Notes: generated by a model not told the origin, from the letters alone. A stretch of DNA of 64,000 nt from Marthasterias glacialis (GCA_911728455.2 OU452238.1:13300049-13364048); one strand, 5' to 3'; shown: positions 1 through 11,652, counted from the stretch's first letter. A program made the numbers and translations.

Positions 1-200
1 TGAGACACCAGCCAAGCAAGCGCTTTTGGAAAGTGTCCGAAAATACATGCTGGCTAAGGTGGCCATAGAGCAACATAGGTTAAAAAAAGAGTCAACAATG
101 ACCTGACAGCCACAGGCCTCAACATCAAGGACCGACACACCTGGCACATAGCACCAGACAGAGAACAGTGGAAGAAACTAACATAGTACGCAATGTTAGA
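1..200 (+). pseudogene. Fragment of non-LTR retrotransposon C-terminus
   Basis: A broken frame reads as a basic segment followed by a T-A-T-G-L-N-I-K-D stretch and then D-R-E-Q-W, the pattern seen at the end of RTE/L1-type endonuclease-reverse transcriptase polyproteins. A similar tail type recurs near 28.7 kb. Stops and frame breaks show it is dead. The assignment rests on remembered family pattern only. Confidence 0.4.
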
Positions 201-479
201 TGTACTTGACGCAAGCACTTAGACGATTAACGTATACTACATTGGTTGCTAATGGTATAGTACGTCGCCGTTTGCGAGCCTTTCGAGTAAAAATAAGACA
301 TATCATGTGACGCGCTCTAAACAAAACACAAGACAGTATGGGGTGTTATAACAATTAATTTGACGTAACAAACAAAACAATACGATACAAAACAAAAGGT
401 CACAGCGGTCTGATGATACTCAAAACAAGTAAACAAGTAATTGAAACGACCAAGAAGCACGGGAAAAGGGGGCGGGGCA

Positions 480-701
480 TCATTGTGTGAAAAGGTGAGA
501 TTTGGATCCTTTTCTGAATATCGGAAGTGATGTTGTCGAACGCAGATGTGTCGGGAGAGTGTTAAATAACAGGGGGGCCTCAAATGAAAATGATTTCTCA
601 GCAGCAGATTTAAGAGTGCCTGGGAAAACTTTGTGTTCAGTAAGTTTGGTTGTATCTGTTGAAGAATGTAATCCAGTGCGTGCAGGTGAGTATAAAGACA
701 A
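480..701 (-). pseudogene. Non-LTR retrotransposon RT C-terminal fragment
   Basis: The minus strand is open for 73 codons. It contains a K-S-F-S-F-E-A-P then F-N-T-L-P-T-H-L-R then F-R-K-G-S-K-S-H-L-F pattern, which matches the common tail of CR1/Jockey-type reverse transcriptases (SFS-x-x-AP-x-LWN-x-LP, then LK-x-x-LF). No reverse transcriptase core lies next to it, so it is a truncated remnant. The 324-bp tandem repeats begin about 60 bp away. Confidence 0.5.
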
Positions 702-757
702 GCTGGAAGCTATTTATAATGGGCCAGGTCCATTCAGCATTTGTAAACATGAACCAT

Positions 758-1640
758 GATTTTGAATTTTATCCTATTGTTGATGGAAAGCCAGTGGAGT
801 TCTTTGATGAATGGTGTTGTGTTGTTATTTGGGAGTTCTGAACTGAAAATAATGGGATTTGAAACGATTCGTGACAAGTTAATGGAAGAAGGTTTTTAAC
901 AGTTTTCTATACACAAGGAAATGAACAACTTAGTCCTTTATTGTGGTTTCATCCACGGAATTAAACCAATGCACAAAAGTGGGATATGGAACGAAGAGTT
1001 TGATTGGCCCAGCACACTGGGAAAAGTTTGATTTTGTGAACAAAAGTATGTCAACGTCGTAAAAATGACTGGAAAAATGAATTTTTTGAATTGTATCCTA
1101 TTGTTGATGGTAAGCCAGTGGAGTTCTTTGATGAATGGTGTTGTGTTGTTATTTGGGAGTTTTGAACTGAAAATAATGGGATTTGAAACGATTCGTGACA
1201 AGTTAATGGAAGAAGGTTTTTAACAGTTTTCTATACAAAAGGAAATGAACAACTTGGTCGTTTATTGTGGTTTCATCCACGGAATTAAACCAATGCATAA
1301 AAGTGGGATATGGAACGAAGAGTTTGATTGGCTCAGCACACTGGGAAAAGTTTGATTTTGTGAACAAAAGTATGTCAACATCGTAAAAATGACTGGAAAA
1401 ATGAATTTTTTGAATTTTATCCTATTGTTGATGGTAAGCCAGTGGAGTTCTTTGATGAATGGTGTTGTGTTGTTATTGAGTTTTGAACTGAAAATAATGG
1501 GATTTGAAACGATTCGTGACAAGTTAATGGGATATGGAACGAAGAGTTTGTTTGGCTCAGCACATTGGGAAAAGTTTGATTATGTGAACAAAAGTATATC
1601 AACGTCGTCAAAATCCAGGTCTTTTGTTGTCTAAATGTTG
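758..1640. repeat. 324-bp tandem repeat upstream of gene A
   Basis: The same sequence returns at exactly 324-bp spacing; its ccagtggagttctttgatga block lies at 791, 1115 and 1439. The first two units are nearly identical. The third has lost roughly 90 bases internally (the junction is near 1530) and ends about 20 bp before the TATA box of gene A. The open frames in it on both strands follow the repeat period and are not convincing as protein. Its position suggests a promoter-proximal repeat that could act as an enhancer, which is inference. Confidence 0.9.
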
Positions 1641-1658
1641 TGGAATGTGATGAGAGCG

Positions 1659-1666
1659 TATAAATA
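1659..1666 (+). promoter_or_regulatory. TATA box of gene A
   Basis: TATAAATA lies about 30 bp before a likely start site (around 1690) and about 70 bp before a consensus splice donor at 1732. Gene B has the same arrangement at 13243. No transcript evidence is available from sequence alone. Confidence 0.6.
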
Positions 1667-1689
1667 AGCTCTTGGCAAACGACTAACAC

Positions 1690-1731
1690 CATTGATATAA
1701 ACTCAACTATTTGGTAGCAGGCTGCTTTAAG
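1690..1731 (+). other. Noncoding 5' exon of gene A (predicted)
   Basis: The exon would start about 30 bp after the TATA box and end at ctttaag before gtaagt, a near-perfect donor at 1732. It has no useful ATG. The intron would run to the acceptor gcag at 4271-4274, joining 20 bases upstream of the coding ATG. The exact 5' end is a guess. Confidence 0.5.
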
Positions 1732-2160
1732 GTAAGTGTCTTATCTCTGCGAAAAAAATAATTGCTCATTTAATCTTTTCAAATTTGAATATATTTTTTC
1801 TGTAATTTATCTGTTGTTAAATCCGCATACGGAATGCAATAATCAGACTTGTAATAAACTAAAACTTCAGAAACTAACACCTTTCGATATAAATTATGCA
1901 TTTTTCACAATATACGCAAACATGCTACATTAATGCCATAGTTCAGCGGCATAGCGACGGCACTTTCTTTGGGGTGTAGAAGCCTAAATTTGCCGACTGA
2001 CATTATCAAATGAAAGTAAAAGCACAATGACATGGGACTCACCAACATGTGGGGGCATATACCCGAACGCTCATGAGGTTTTTCAGTGATTCAAAGGTTT
2101 ACAATGACCCTCAGATGCCGAGCATTAGACGACCCATATATTCGAAAAGCAAGCTTTGAA
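1732..2160. other. Start of gene A first intron, nothing recognised
   Basis: AT-rich sequence with short open frames only. I see no domain, RNA gene or clear repeat structure here. Confidence 0.4.
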
Positions 2161-2169
2161 AACTGTAAT

Positions 2170-2460
2170 TGCGAATCCCCTGTTGGAGTATACAGACCAC
2201 AGACACAAAGGTCCAGGGGGCGCAGCCACAGACATGTCTGTGGGCGCAGCCCCCGGACGCTACACGGTATTAAGTGTTTTTAGGACTAAGGAGGACCGTG
2301 AAGTTGCTGAAAATATACGTTTAATTTTGAAATTAAAACTTTGAATACTTTTGGACTCGGGACAAATTCCCTACTGTTGGGAGTTTATAGGGGCAACAAT
2401 TCTTATGGGGATCTGGGGCGAATACCCCGGACGCTCTAAATTTTTTAGTAAGAAGGAGAA
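2170..2460 (+). repeat. Dispersed repeat, copy 1
   Basis: This stretch shares long runs with the minus strand of 7140-7415, including the ggtattaagtgtttttagg-like segment, the aggaccgtgaagttgctgaaaat segment in altered form, and a ggcaacaat-cttatggggat segment. It carries an 18-bp perfect palindrome at 2226-2243 inside larger ggcgcag/gcgcagcc arms. The two copies lie in opposite orientations, both inside introns of gene A. The family is not recognised. Confidence 0.65.
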
Positions 2461-2884
2461 GAAGAACCCTGACAGATACAGATCCTTAGTCGTTCTGACG
2501 ACTAATGTAAATATTGTAACGGGCCCACAATTTACGGTTTAAGTACTTAAATGACTATGGTCTCAGGAGAACACAAGGCATGCAGGAATTCTGACTCGAG
2601 AGATCGTGTATTCTTCGAGCGAATCTCAGTACAATCTGCCTGTCATGTACAATCTGCCTGTCATGTTTATTAACAATGCCAACTTTTACTGAAGTTGAGG
2701 CGGAGCGCCAATGTGCATCAGCAATCGAATACGCTGAGACGTTGTAGGACGCGCTCCTCAGCTATAGCTGCTCCTTACCGGGCAAGAACAAGTCACCATC
2801 TGAACCCCGAGCTCTCACTTTGGTTGGTCGGTTTTTCCCCAGTCTTCGCTGTCTCCCACCATTATTTTCTTAATTCTCTTCGTG

Positions 2885-3965
2885 AGGTTTTTCTTATTTT
2901 ACACACAGAGAATGAATGGTAAAATAAAAATAGGTATACAAAAATGTGAAATATTACACATTTAAAGTAATATTTTACCGAAATAAGCAACACAACTATT
3001 TTGTAAGTTTAAATTGATTTGTTTTCAGTGCAATTTCAGTGCAAAGTCGTGTAGCCTCGATAAAGCTTTTACCATGACCATGTACGTTTTGCATAATTTT
3101 ACGTAAGATTTACTATGCGTTCGGTAAATATTAACCGGCTTGAGGAGTTAAATCACCATGTGCTCGACGTGTCGAGATTCATGGTACATGTGGACGGACC
3201 CCGGCTGCAATCATTTAAAAAAATGAAGAAAATCTCGCCGAAATGGGGGTTTGAAGATCAGCTACTATTGAACTTCAGAGGTAAGTGATAACTTATACCA
3301 ACTTGATAACAATTTAGGGTTTGAAAGTTTACTAAGTTTGTAAGAAAGAAATACTGTCAGTGATAGTGTTCGTGTGACCTATGCGACAACCAACATGCTA
3401 GGGTTGCCATGGCCTAGGCAACTAGCGTTTTCACACAGTGTCACACGGACACTGTCACTGACAGTCTCTTTATTCCATAAAATTAGGAGAAGTTTCAAGC
3501 TCTTAATTGTTATCAAGTTGGTCTGAGTTATCACTTACCTTCGAATGTCAATAGTAGATCTTCAAAGCTCTATTCAGCGAGCATTTTCTTCATTTTTTCC
3601 ATGATTGCTGCCGGGGTCCGTCATTACGTATCATGAAAATTACCTAACAATATTATAGTATAGTACGATTTTATTTGAATATGCAAAAACTTTGTTGTTA
3701 ACAAAGTATAATTCCAGTTATAATACAAAGACATTATGCATTTTTGACTTCCAATTTCTGTATAGTTTTACATAATCCTTATTACACAGGTAAAAGGTAA
3801 ATTTACATACCTGTTTTCAAAGTAAAATTTACAAAACTTTCAAGAAATATTTTACCAAACATCTGTTGTGTAAAGTTTTACCTAACTATCAGCACAATCG
3901 TATAGCACATTGCAGTTTTGTAAACTTTTACACAACCTGTGTATTTTGTTCTGTGAGTGTAGTTT
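2885..3965. mobile_element. Probable nonautonomous element with related ends
   Basis: The left end holds tattttacacacagagaatg. The right end holds tgtgtattttgttctgtgag, which reads similarly in reverse complement. Subterminal tracts on both sides are rich in ttttac/gtaaaa. A separate long foldback sits in the middle (3181-3634). The boundaries are approximate, and no coding capacity is seen. Confidence 0.35.
3181..3634. repeat. Foldback (long inverted repeat) about 454 bp
   Basis: The two arms of roughly 220 bp are reverse complements with scattered mismatches. ggacggaccccggc at 3192 pairs with gccggggtccgtc near 3610. ggtaagtgataact near 3281 pairs with its complement near 3525. A cagtgatagtgt stretch pairs with acactgtcactg. 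The centre near 3413 is a small palindrome (ttgcc/ggcaa). It lies in the first intron of gene A. It could form a hairpin RNA if transcribed. Confidence 0.85.
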
Positions 3966-4274
3966 TTTGTAAAATATTATCCTACTTATCTTATGGCTAA
4001 TAAGGTTCTCACAACATAAGTTTGTAAACATAACTGCACATTTCACATGGGGTACGTCTCACAAGACACAATCAGGTATAATAGACCCAAATGGAGGGCA
4101 CCCAGGGGAGGCACGGACATCAATCGGGGTGTGGGGGTGTGGGGCACTATTCACAAGAAACAATCAGGTGTAGACATACAGCATACCCATGTCTACATTG
4201 GGCTCATCCACATAATACTTCTTACTGCACAAAATATGTTAGCGAATCTATAATAATTATTATTTACAATGCAG

Positions 4275-4374
4275 GTTCCATTATAGAGATCGACATGTCA
4301 GTGACGCTCAAATTAGTTCTTCTTGTTGTATGCTGTTTTGTTCTACCGCAGCCCGGACGAGCCTTTTCATCGGA
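4275..4374 (+). other. Gene A exon 2 (signal peptide exon)
   Basis: Acceptor gcag ends at 4274, and the donor after 4374 is GTTAGT, weaker than the others in the gene. The ATG is at 4295. It codes 26 full codons with a hydrophobic LVLLVVCCFVL core, and the exon ends in phase 2. If the donor is missed, the frame runs on into intron sequence for about 30 more codons. Confidence 0.7.
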
Positions 4375-6784
4375 GTTAGTATTATCATTTTTTATAACTT
4401 TTATTTCAATTACTCAAAATGTTAAAATACTAGACAATGAAATTAAAAGACACTTAGACGACATATTATGTAGATAATCAAGCATTAAACAACATATATA
4501 AATATACACACACCATTTTCCCCATTACACACAATATTTTCCCCGATTGCAGTAAAAGATAGAAAACAATTCTTCTGCTTAAAGTCTGGCTCATTCAATA
4601 TCATTTTAAAGTGAATGCTCCCATTGAATCAGCACTCAATCATTAAAGAAAGTTACTCAATTTCATTTAATGAGCATTAAATCGGCAAAATTCAAATCCA
4701 AATCGACGTTTCGATCATTTTTCTCCAAAGTATGTGTTGCAAGATGTTAGTCAAGAATTATATTTTAAACATGTTCCACAAGTTTGCATTCAAATTCGTT
4801 TTTGTGTTGGGCTTCGAAGGCTCCTAAATTGATTGTAGACCAAGTGAAAAACAGACGTTAGAAATTGAACTTAAGAACGGTGAAAATGTAAGTCTAGAAT
4901 TCCCAAAAAACGACTGGAAATAGAATGACCGAAATGATCTTGTTTGAAAGAACCAAATTATGTGTGCACGGAAACAGAAATGAATGTATAGACATTACAT
5001 ATAACACACCATATAGTTTTGATAGAACTTCGAAAATTCCTCGCGATTTTGAACGCACGTTGATGAAAAAGAACATCCTTTTGCTGAAATTTGCCGGGAA
5101 AAAAAAACAGTAAGAGAAAATCTCATTATCCATGTTGAAGACACATACTAGGCACATTTTAATGAGGTATATAAACTATTTTATGTTTTCCTTTCTGTGA
5201 CGTTACCTGCATGCTGTGCATCTGGTCGTGAATCTTCAAGCAAAACAAAAAAGTATAATAAACAAACTAGATAGAGGATAAGTTCAATATACATTGGGAT
5301 GTTTGCAGTTTTGCAGTTGGAAAAGGCCGTGGTATTAAAAGGGAACGATGAACAGCATGTTGTTCTTTGCATAACAGTATGTCTACTTTAACTGGACCTG
5401 CCCTCAGATAGTCTTGATAGGACTTTCCCTGATTTTGCTGCTGTTCAACCATCATTAGATACCCATGCTATTTTAATTTAATGTTTAGTTGGCGTACAGC
5501 TGATGTTGACGTACGTGATAAGCTTCCTCATGAACAAGAAGTTCTGTCAGAAAACGCTTTCCGTTTCCTGTTGTGTTCTTTTAAATTGTTGATGTTGATA
5601 TTTAAAAACCATGTTGAATTGCAAAAACCCTTTGTCCCTCGAACATAACAACTTGAAAAAAAATTGCACACAAACGTATCACATGTAGTACCATCTTTGA
5701 AAAGAGATTTTAAGCAAGTTCCATTTCGTCACAGTTGTTGCGATGGTCACAGTGGGAGTACCAACGCACCAAGTTCATGGCCTGCCAAACAAAGCCCAGC
5801 AGGTGGACCACCTAACAATCCATCAGCAACTGTCTGTTACTTCTATCGTCCTGACAACTGCCTAATTTGCAAGAATGGGTAAGTGAAGTGATGCTTGATT
5901 AATTATTGTCCAAAGGCATTTGTTTGGACGAAGCCTTTCAACTCCCAAAAGTCCAGTTAGTAATCATAGACCATCCATTAATTATACCGGTAATTAGTGC
6001 TAATGATTGGTGATAACCTTCTCATTTCTTATGCTCAGCCAAATGGAATCTAAATGTTGCCCTGCAGTGACTAATGTCACTGATGACAAGAAGCAAGGAG
6101 GCCCGACACCATACAATGAGTACCTAATTGGGCAGAGGTACATTCACTCCACAAAAAAAAGTGAATGGTACAACTTGTACCCAAGGATGGAATGTAAACG
6201 TGGTGGGTATTATGGCTACAACTCCCCTACTCGTACTGGAAGGTATGTAATAAAGAGAATGCTGATGCTTATTATGATGATGATACCGGAAAAGTTTGAA
6301 AGCTTGTTTTTTTCTTTCGTAAGAATGATTTTTGCACACATCCGAACATGCACAACATCTTTGACAAAACATAAACTGTTTTTCAACTGTCTTTTTAAAA
6401 TTTTCGTCTAAAATTGGCAAACGATTTTGATAAAATGTTTTAAAGGTTAGTTTTGTAGTGTGTTTATTGAAGATTATAGGAAGAGCATGAACTTACTCTT
6501 CCCAGACACAATGATGAACTTTTCCTTGAAACAATGTTTGTCAAATGTACTGGACGATACGATTTTCTGAACCTCACCACTCAGTCTCAAACTGGGCGAC
6601 ACGAGCTTCTGAACCTCACAATTCAATCTCAAAATACTGGGTGATACGAGCTTCTAAACCTCACCACTCAGTGCCAAAATACTGGGTCGATACTAGTTTC
6701 TTAACCCCAGCACTCACTCTTCTATGAACCTCACCACTCAGCCTCAAACTGGGCGACACGAGCTTCTGAACCTCACCATTCATT

Positions 6785-6820
<36 letters not shown>

Positions 6821-8086
6821 AGGGCTACACGAGCTTTTGAACCTCACCACTAAGATCTAAAAAAACCTGTTCCTTCAAGCTAACTCTGAATTTCACATTT
6901 CAATCTCAAAATACGATGCGAGCAGCGGCGTAGCGACCGGGGTGGGGGGGGGGGGGGGTGTAGGGGGGATATGACATCCCCAATATTAAGTCGGAATTTA
7001 CATGTAGAGCCACAGTGGGCAAATTGAGCACCAAACGTACCCGAGGGCTCGGGCTGAACACAAGTACATTCGGCAAGCCTAGAGTTTTGCCGACTGAACA
7101 TTTTAGTTGTATCCTTTAGTGTGAGAAGTCAAACCTTGAATACCAAATTTAATATTCTCGGCAACGTGCGGAAATCTACGCTCTGAAAACACTTAAAGCC
7201 GTAGAGCGTCGCCCCGGATCCCCATAACAATTGTTGCCCCTTTAAACTCCAACAGTAGTGGATTTGTCCCGAGCCCAAAGTATTCAAATTTGAATTTCGA
7301 AATTAAACGTCTATTTTCGGCAACTTGACGGTCTTCCTTAGCCCTGAAAACACTTAAAACCGTAGAGCGTCCAGAGGCTTCGCCCCAGACCCCCACTAGA
7401 ATTTGTGTTTACAAACTTCAATAGGGGCCATCAAGCTTTGAAACTCACCATTCATTCTCTAAATACTGGGCGAAACTGAGGAGCTGCTGAACCTCACCAC
7501 TCAGTCTAAAAATACTGAGCCATACAAGCTTCTGAACCTCACCACTCAGTCTCAAAATACTGGGTGGTACGAGCTTCTGAATCTCACCACTCAGTCTCAA
7601 AATACTGGGCGACACGAGCTGCTGAACCTCACCACTCAGTCTCAATTTTGTTTTGATTAATTATGATTATTAACCCTTACCAACCCAATCCTACATAATT
7701 CATCTCACTGCCTGCTAGAAATGGACGATTCTGGTACGGTACCCCAAACAACTCATCTTAGGATAATCCCAGGCTTGCCATTCTTATCATAGTCAAAACT
7801 TTGTGTGTGTTAAGGTACCTGTACATGTTGAATTAATACAGCTCTAATTTTCTATACAACTTTTTTTCTTTCTTTCAAAGCTCGTTGTCAGGATAATATC
7901 GCTTGAATTATTTCTTATTACTTGTATAGATCGGCATTGGCTCTTCATCCGGGAACTGTTTCTCTTGGGTGTGTGACGGTAGGGAGGGAGGACGGTTGCT
8001 GGAATGAAACCGACATCGTCCTGCAGAGAGGGTCCATGACATATAAGAACAGCAATTACACCGGCTTCCTGTACGTGGTGACATAG
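4295..8086 (+). CDS. Gene A: secreted Tlde1/L,D-transpeptidase-like protein
   Basis: Coding exons are 4295-4374, 5735-5878, 6039-6242 and 7930-8086. All three introns within the coding region are phase 2, and the product is about 194 residues. Residues 1-24 look like a signal peptide. A Cys-rich part follows (CCDG near 28, then VCYFYR, NCLIC), then GGPTPYNEYLIG, WYNLYPR, GYYGYN and finally LHPGTVSLGCVTV with H149 and C157. The order of GP-x-P-x-x-x-Y-x-I, W-x-x-L-Y and LHPG-x-x-S-x-GC matches the DUF2778/Tlde1 group of L,D-transpeptidase-like enzymes, where the Cys is the catalytic nucleophile acting on peptidoglycan. The rest of the tail ends in GFLYVVT. I infer an exported enzyme acting on bacterial cell wall, perhaps in defence. 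The exon structure is strongly supported by the paralogs; the enzyme assignment is from motif memory. A likely poly(A) signal ATTAAA is at 8147. Confidence 0.8.
4375..5734. other. Gene A intron, no feature recognised
   Basis: AT-rich intron sequence between the signal-peptide exon and the Cys-rich exon. Several short frames exist on both strands but none has splice or domain support. Confidence 0.5.
6786..6818 (+). repeat. Poly-A tract inside minisatellite
   Basis: About 33 consecutive A bases, followed directly by minisatellite sequence. It may be a retroposon tail or slippage product. Confidence 0.9.
7140..7415 (-). repeat. Dispersed repeat, copy 2, inserted in minisatellite
   Basis: The reverse complement matches the copy at 2170-2460. 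Inside it the segment with ctctacgg and ttttaagtgttttcag occurs twice (near 7193 and 7350), so the copy is itself partly tandem. Minisatellite units lie on both sides, which points to insertion into an existing array. Confidence 0.6.
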
Positions 8087-8460
8087 ATAAGAAGTGACCG
8101 GGTCTAATCAAATCAAGTCTTCTTTATTTCAGGAATTCACCTGATGATTAAAGAACCCTCCTTTGGACCTAGAGACTGTTTTAGGCAGTCGGTTTTTAGT
8201 GTTTTTTGAATAACTTGTTTAACTCAATGTGAATAATTTTGAAACTCCATGTATTCCTCAAGCAGTCGATTCCCTTCAAAACAAGGTATCCCCAGTTAAA
8301 ATTGGCCCAGGCACTCTGCCAAAACTGCCATCAGCTAGTCATGCCTCACGGAAGTCCTATTTCAACCCCTGTGCTAAGCAATACGGCCTTGTTGTTTATT
8401 GCGCTGTGTCACAAGTCCAGATGCGTGGTCCGATAATGGTCTGCCGGAGCATCAATGAAT
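8087..8460 (+). other. Probable 3' UTR and flank of gene A
   Basis: ATTAAA at 8147-8152, about 60 bases after the stop at 8084-8086, is a plausible poly(A) signal. Two overlapping open frames of 65-77 codons at 8229-8462 have no domain or splice support and are left uncalled. Confidence 0.4.
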
Positions 8461-8820
8461 GATGTCATACCCTTGGTTGATGTCTGGCCTGACATCTTGT
8501 GTATCATTTTGAACCAATCCAAAGTCTGTATTGGGGCTGGGGATGGTGGGGGCGGGGGGTGGGAAGGCGGGGCTTTAGTGTTGTTCGTTTGATACTGAAA
8601 GTTCATCAGCCTTTGATGTCTGGGTGGGTAGACTTATGGTCTTTTCCTTCCTCAATGCTTGAGGCCTGGAGGTTATAGATAATATTTTCTAGGAATAAGT
8701 TGTGATCAAACACCAGTCGACTGTTAGTTGTGGCATGGTTGTGGTGTGTGTGTTTGGGGGTGAAGTTGGGGGCGGGGGGTGTCAAAGGCGGGGCTTAGCG
8801 TCAGGGTTGTTTTCTGATAA
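8460..8820 (+). repeat. Partial copies of the 37.5-38.2 kb foldback family
   Basis: The stretch ggcctgacatct, then an aatccaaag-type run, then a G-rich run ending aaggcggggct near 8575 matches 37805-37893. A second G-rich segment ending aaaggcggggctta lies at 8752-8800. These are incomplete relatives of the larger foldback. Confidence 0.6.
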
Positions 8821-10900
8821 GGAGCTGTCAGCCAAACTCAACATTGGTAAGAAGTAAAAAAATAGATGTTCACAGATTTACATAAAACTTACATGGTGTA
8901 AAGGTAATGACGGTATAAAACTTTCCTTGAAATGTTTCTGCCAAAGTGTTATCGTTTTTAAATAATACACGAAATAAGATTCAAAAATAGTTTTCGTCTC
9001 AGTGAGACGAAAACCCTGCCTATAGGAATGCGTACAAAAATGCTAAATGCATTCTTACTGTTTTCTCGGAAACAACGAAATGAGCTGACATTTTCACATG
9101 TTGGTTTTATTACAAATATCTTGATTTGTTCAAAGAATGGAAGCATTTACAGTCAGTTTACCAATGTTGAGCTGGGGCTTTAATTAAGGCTGTAAAATGC
9201 TAAGTGCTTTTTGTTCAGAACCAGTCATTGTGAACATTCTTGTCGAACGTATTTCTAGAAACGATTAAAATAAGATGGTATCCTTACACCCAAGAACACA
9301 ACTTGTCTGAGGAGAAAACTCATCCATAAGTTTCAGAAAGACTTTTGAAATCAGCGTAATGAAATTAAAGTGATTTGAAGACAGATACCCCTTTTACCAT
9401 TTTCACCGCTGGGTTTCTTTACATAGAACGTTGTGATGCCTGAAAAGTTTCTGCACAGGCTTGTTTAACATAATAGTGCATAAAAAGTAATTAGTTTGAA
9501 AGTAAAGACAATAACTGTACAATTATCTCATTCAAGATGTATTGCCCTGTGTTTGGATGAAAGGATTGACGGATTTGTTTTTCGTTCAAGGTATCAAATG
9601 AACGCTAACAACTTTTCATAAAATAATAATTGAATACTTAAATTAATTTGAGCATCAAATCGCCCTAAAATTGGGCAATGCATCTTTAATAAGATAATAA
9701 TGAATACTAATTGTTTTTTGCTGTTACACCAAATTAATAGACATGACTAAACAAAAATAACAAAGTTAGGTTGTCATCGATTTTTGATAGTTGTAATAGG
9801 CCTTATTTTTGACTGCAAGAGGGCGCCCTTTGGGGGTAAATTGGGGGTCAATTAAACCATAGAAATAGTGTGGTAAACCAGATGCATATAGACCTCTAAT
9901 AAAGAAGTTAACATACAACTTTTGAGGGTTTTTTATTGACAGTTTTACAATGTAATCAGTGTAATAAATGTTGTGGTAATTTTTTTATTTGTAATGTTTT
10001 GAAATTATTTGTACTTTCAAAATGGAATTAGCATTGCGCACTCTTGCTGTCAAAAATACTGCCTAATCAAACACAATTTGACACATTGCACGTTGGAAAC
10101 AAAGAAAACAAAAGTTCTGTAATTTCTTCCCAGAAGAATTTAATACATTGTTCTCGAAATAAACATAACAATTTCTGTCACCTCAAAAGCTGCTTTTTTG
10201 CCGTCGATATTTGCATATACCACTACCAGTTCAGCCTGTTTACAATTTAGCCTTTTGCTAGTAGTTATGAATGTTGTAGTTTGTTTCAAAATATTTTATA
10301 CAGGTATTGCTGTTTTCATTATTCCGCTTTCCATGTCCCACTGGAAGTTGTAGTATGTGACAGTTTGGATTACTGTGTGAGGTAGATATGTCTTTCTCTC
10401 CGTAGAGAAAACATGATTAATAAGAACAGCAGCTAATAATATAACTGACTCTTGTACATTATTTGTTTAATAGATCGATTATATATAAATAATCTGGACA
10501 CTGGCCGAGGACAGAAGGGCATTTGACTGACGGGTACAATACAGTGGAGTATTTTGCTAGCTTTCCTGAGTGATTTTACTCAATGTTTAAAACTTTTCAC
10601 TTTTCACCCACAGTTATAGTATAAATACACAGACAAGTATTTGCTTTTACCTCACGTCAGATTATCTTATAAGAAATAGTAAACGGCAAAACAACAAGAA
10701 CGCTGAAAAGGGGCTTGTCTATGAAAAATGCAAACGCAAACTTCAATTTTAATTGGCCAGTGGTTCCCCCAACAACAAATATTATTGCAACCCCTTCGTC
10801 CCCTTGTGTCCCTTAACTTATTCACCGCTGACACAATCCTACAGTACACGGAGCGACATTTTAACCTAGATAGAAACTGTCTTGGGACACAATGACGGCC
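8820..10900. other. Intergenic, mostly featureless
   Basis: AT-rich sequence between genes A and B. A hairpin with perfect 10-bp arms lies at 8991-9013. I see no gene, RNA or clear mobile element in the rest. Confidence 0.45.
8991..9013. repeat. Short perfect inverted repeat
   Basis: ttttcgtctc, a 3-base loop, then gagacgaaaa. Function is unknown; it may be the edge of a small element. Confidence 0.8.
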
Positions 10901-10940
10901 AAACAGTTCAGCTGACGGTATCTCCGAGCCAATCCATTAT

Positions 10941-11342
10941 TTGACGTTTATTCAAAATGGCAGTTCTGCAGTCGGGTCCATGTTGTCCGAGTCCAAATCT
11001 GAGTCAGAATCCCTGTACTCCGAGGTGGAGACCGGCCTCGAGTCCTCCAGCACTGCAAAACGGCACCACAGTTGCAGTGTAAATAATTTGCCTGCTTCCT
11101 TTTCTGTGGCCCTTTTCGAAGACCAAGGCTTGGGTTTAGGCTCCAGCTTGGGGTCCGTTTTCAGTAATTTTGAAAGCGTACATTTTCTTCAAACAGGCGG
11201 ACGGTGCGTAAGCCGGTGCCAAAGCCTAAGCCGTGGTTTTGATAATGGCCTATGTAAGCGTTTTTGGACGTTTATTATGCTGCCACCATATACCACATTC
11301 CCAGCTCGCACATGCTGTTATCAATACTTATTCTATATCTAA
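10941..11342 (+). other. Ser/Glu-rich open frame of unknown status
   Basis: A 133-codon frame starts in a Ser/Glu-rich run (SESKSESESLYSEVE) and then loses any protein-like character. The minus strand here is also open with an Asp/Ser-rich run that ends in TGA overlapping an AATAAA. It could be the 3' end of a minus-strand gene or transposon frame, or simple low-complexity sequence. No domain is recognised. Confidence 0.2.
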
Positions 11343-11447
11343 AAGGGGCAAGAGACCTTCAAGCGTGGGTCCTTTCGCTATGGTTTGATAATACGTATTT
11401 CATTCGAATGAGAATAAAATGACTGGATCGTTAACAGTCTTTTCATA

Positions 11448-11652
11448 CATTAAACGGGTTGTGTGGTCATGATTAAAGCAGGCCTGTGGCTGTGCATAGA
11501 AGATACTGCACACGCGCGCGCTTGCGGTCATTAAAATCACAAAGGGTGCCGTATTTGTCAAACTGTAATGTGACCGCCGGCGCGCACGCCCGCGTAGTAA
11601 CTGGGTTATTACAGTTACTGCTATAATCATGACGACACAGCCCCTTTAAGCC
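11448..11652 (-). mobile_element. TTAA-ended MITE, copy 1 (piggyBac-like)
   Basis: The element begins TTAAACGGGTTGTGTGGTCA and ends with tgacgacacagcccctttaa, so its ends are imperfect inverted repeats carrying TTAA. It is about 205 bp and noncoding. The internal cgcgcgcttg and cacaaagggtgc segments match, in reverse, the copy at 24167-24345. TTAA termini are typical of piggyBac-type targets; the superfamily is inferred. Confidence 0.65.

Larger units (their letters stand above)
6545..7645. repeat. 45-bp minisatellite in gene A intron, interrupted
   Basis: A unit of the type ctgggcgacacgagcttctg followed by aacctcaccactcagtctc repeats with a 45-bp period (for example at 7492, 7537, 7582, 7627). 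It is present at 6550-6780, again near 6825-6900, and at 7430-7645. The middle is replaced by a 33-base poly-A tract at 6786-6818 and by a separate repeat at roughly 6925-7415. It lies in the intron between 6243 and 7929. Confidence 0.9.

Noticed and set aside
938..1692. Three similar minus-strand frames of 86-91 codons
   Set aside because: They repeat with the 324-bp tandem unit, have no domain, and lie in the presumed upstream region of gene A.
10956..10990. AVLQSG reading at the start of a short frame, resembling a viral protease cleavage site
   Set aside because: A short chance match; the frame stops soon and nothing nearby is viral.
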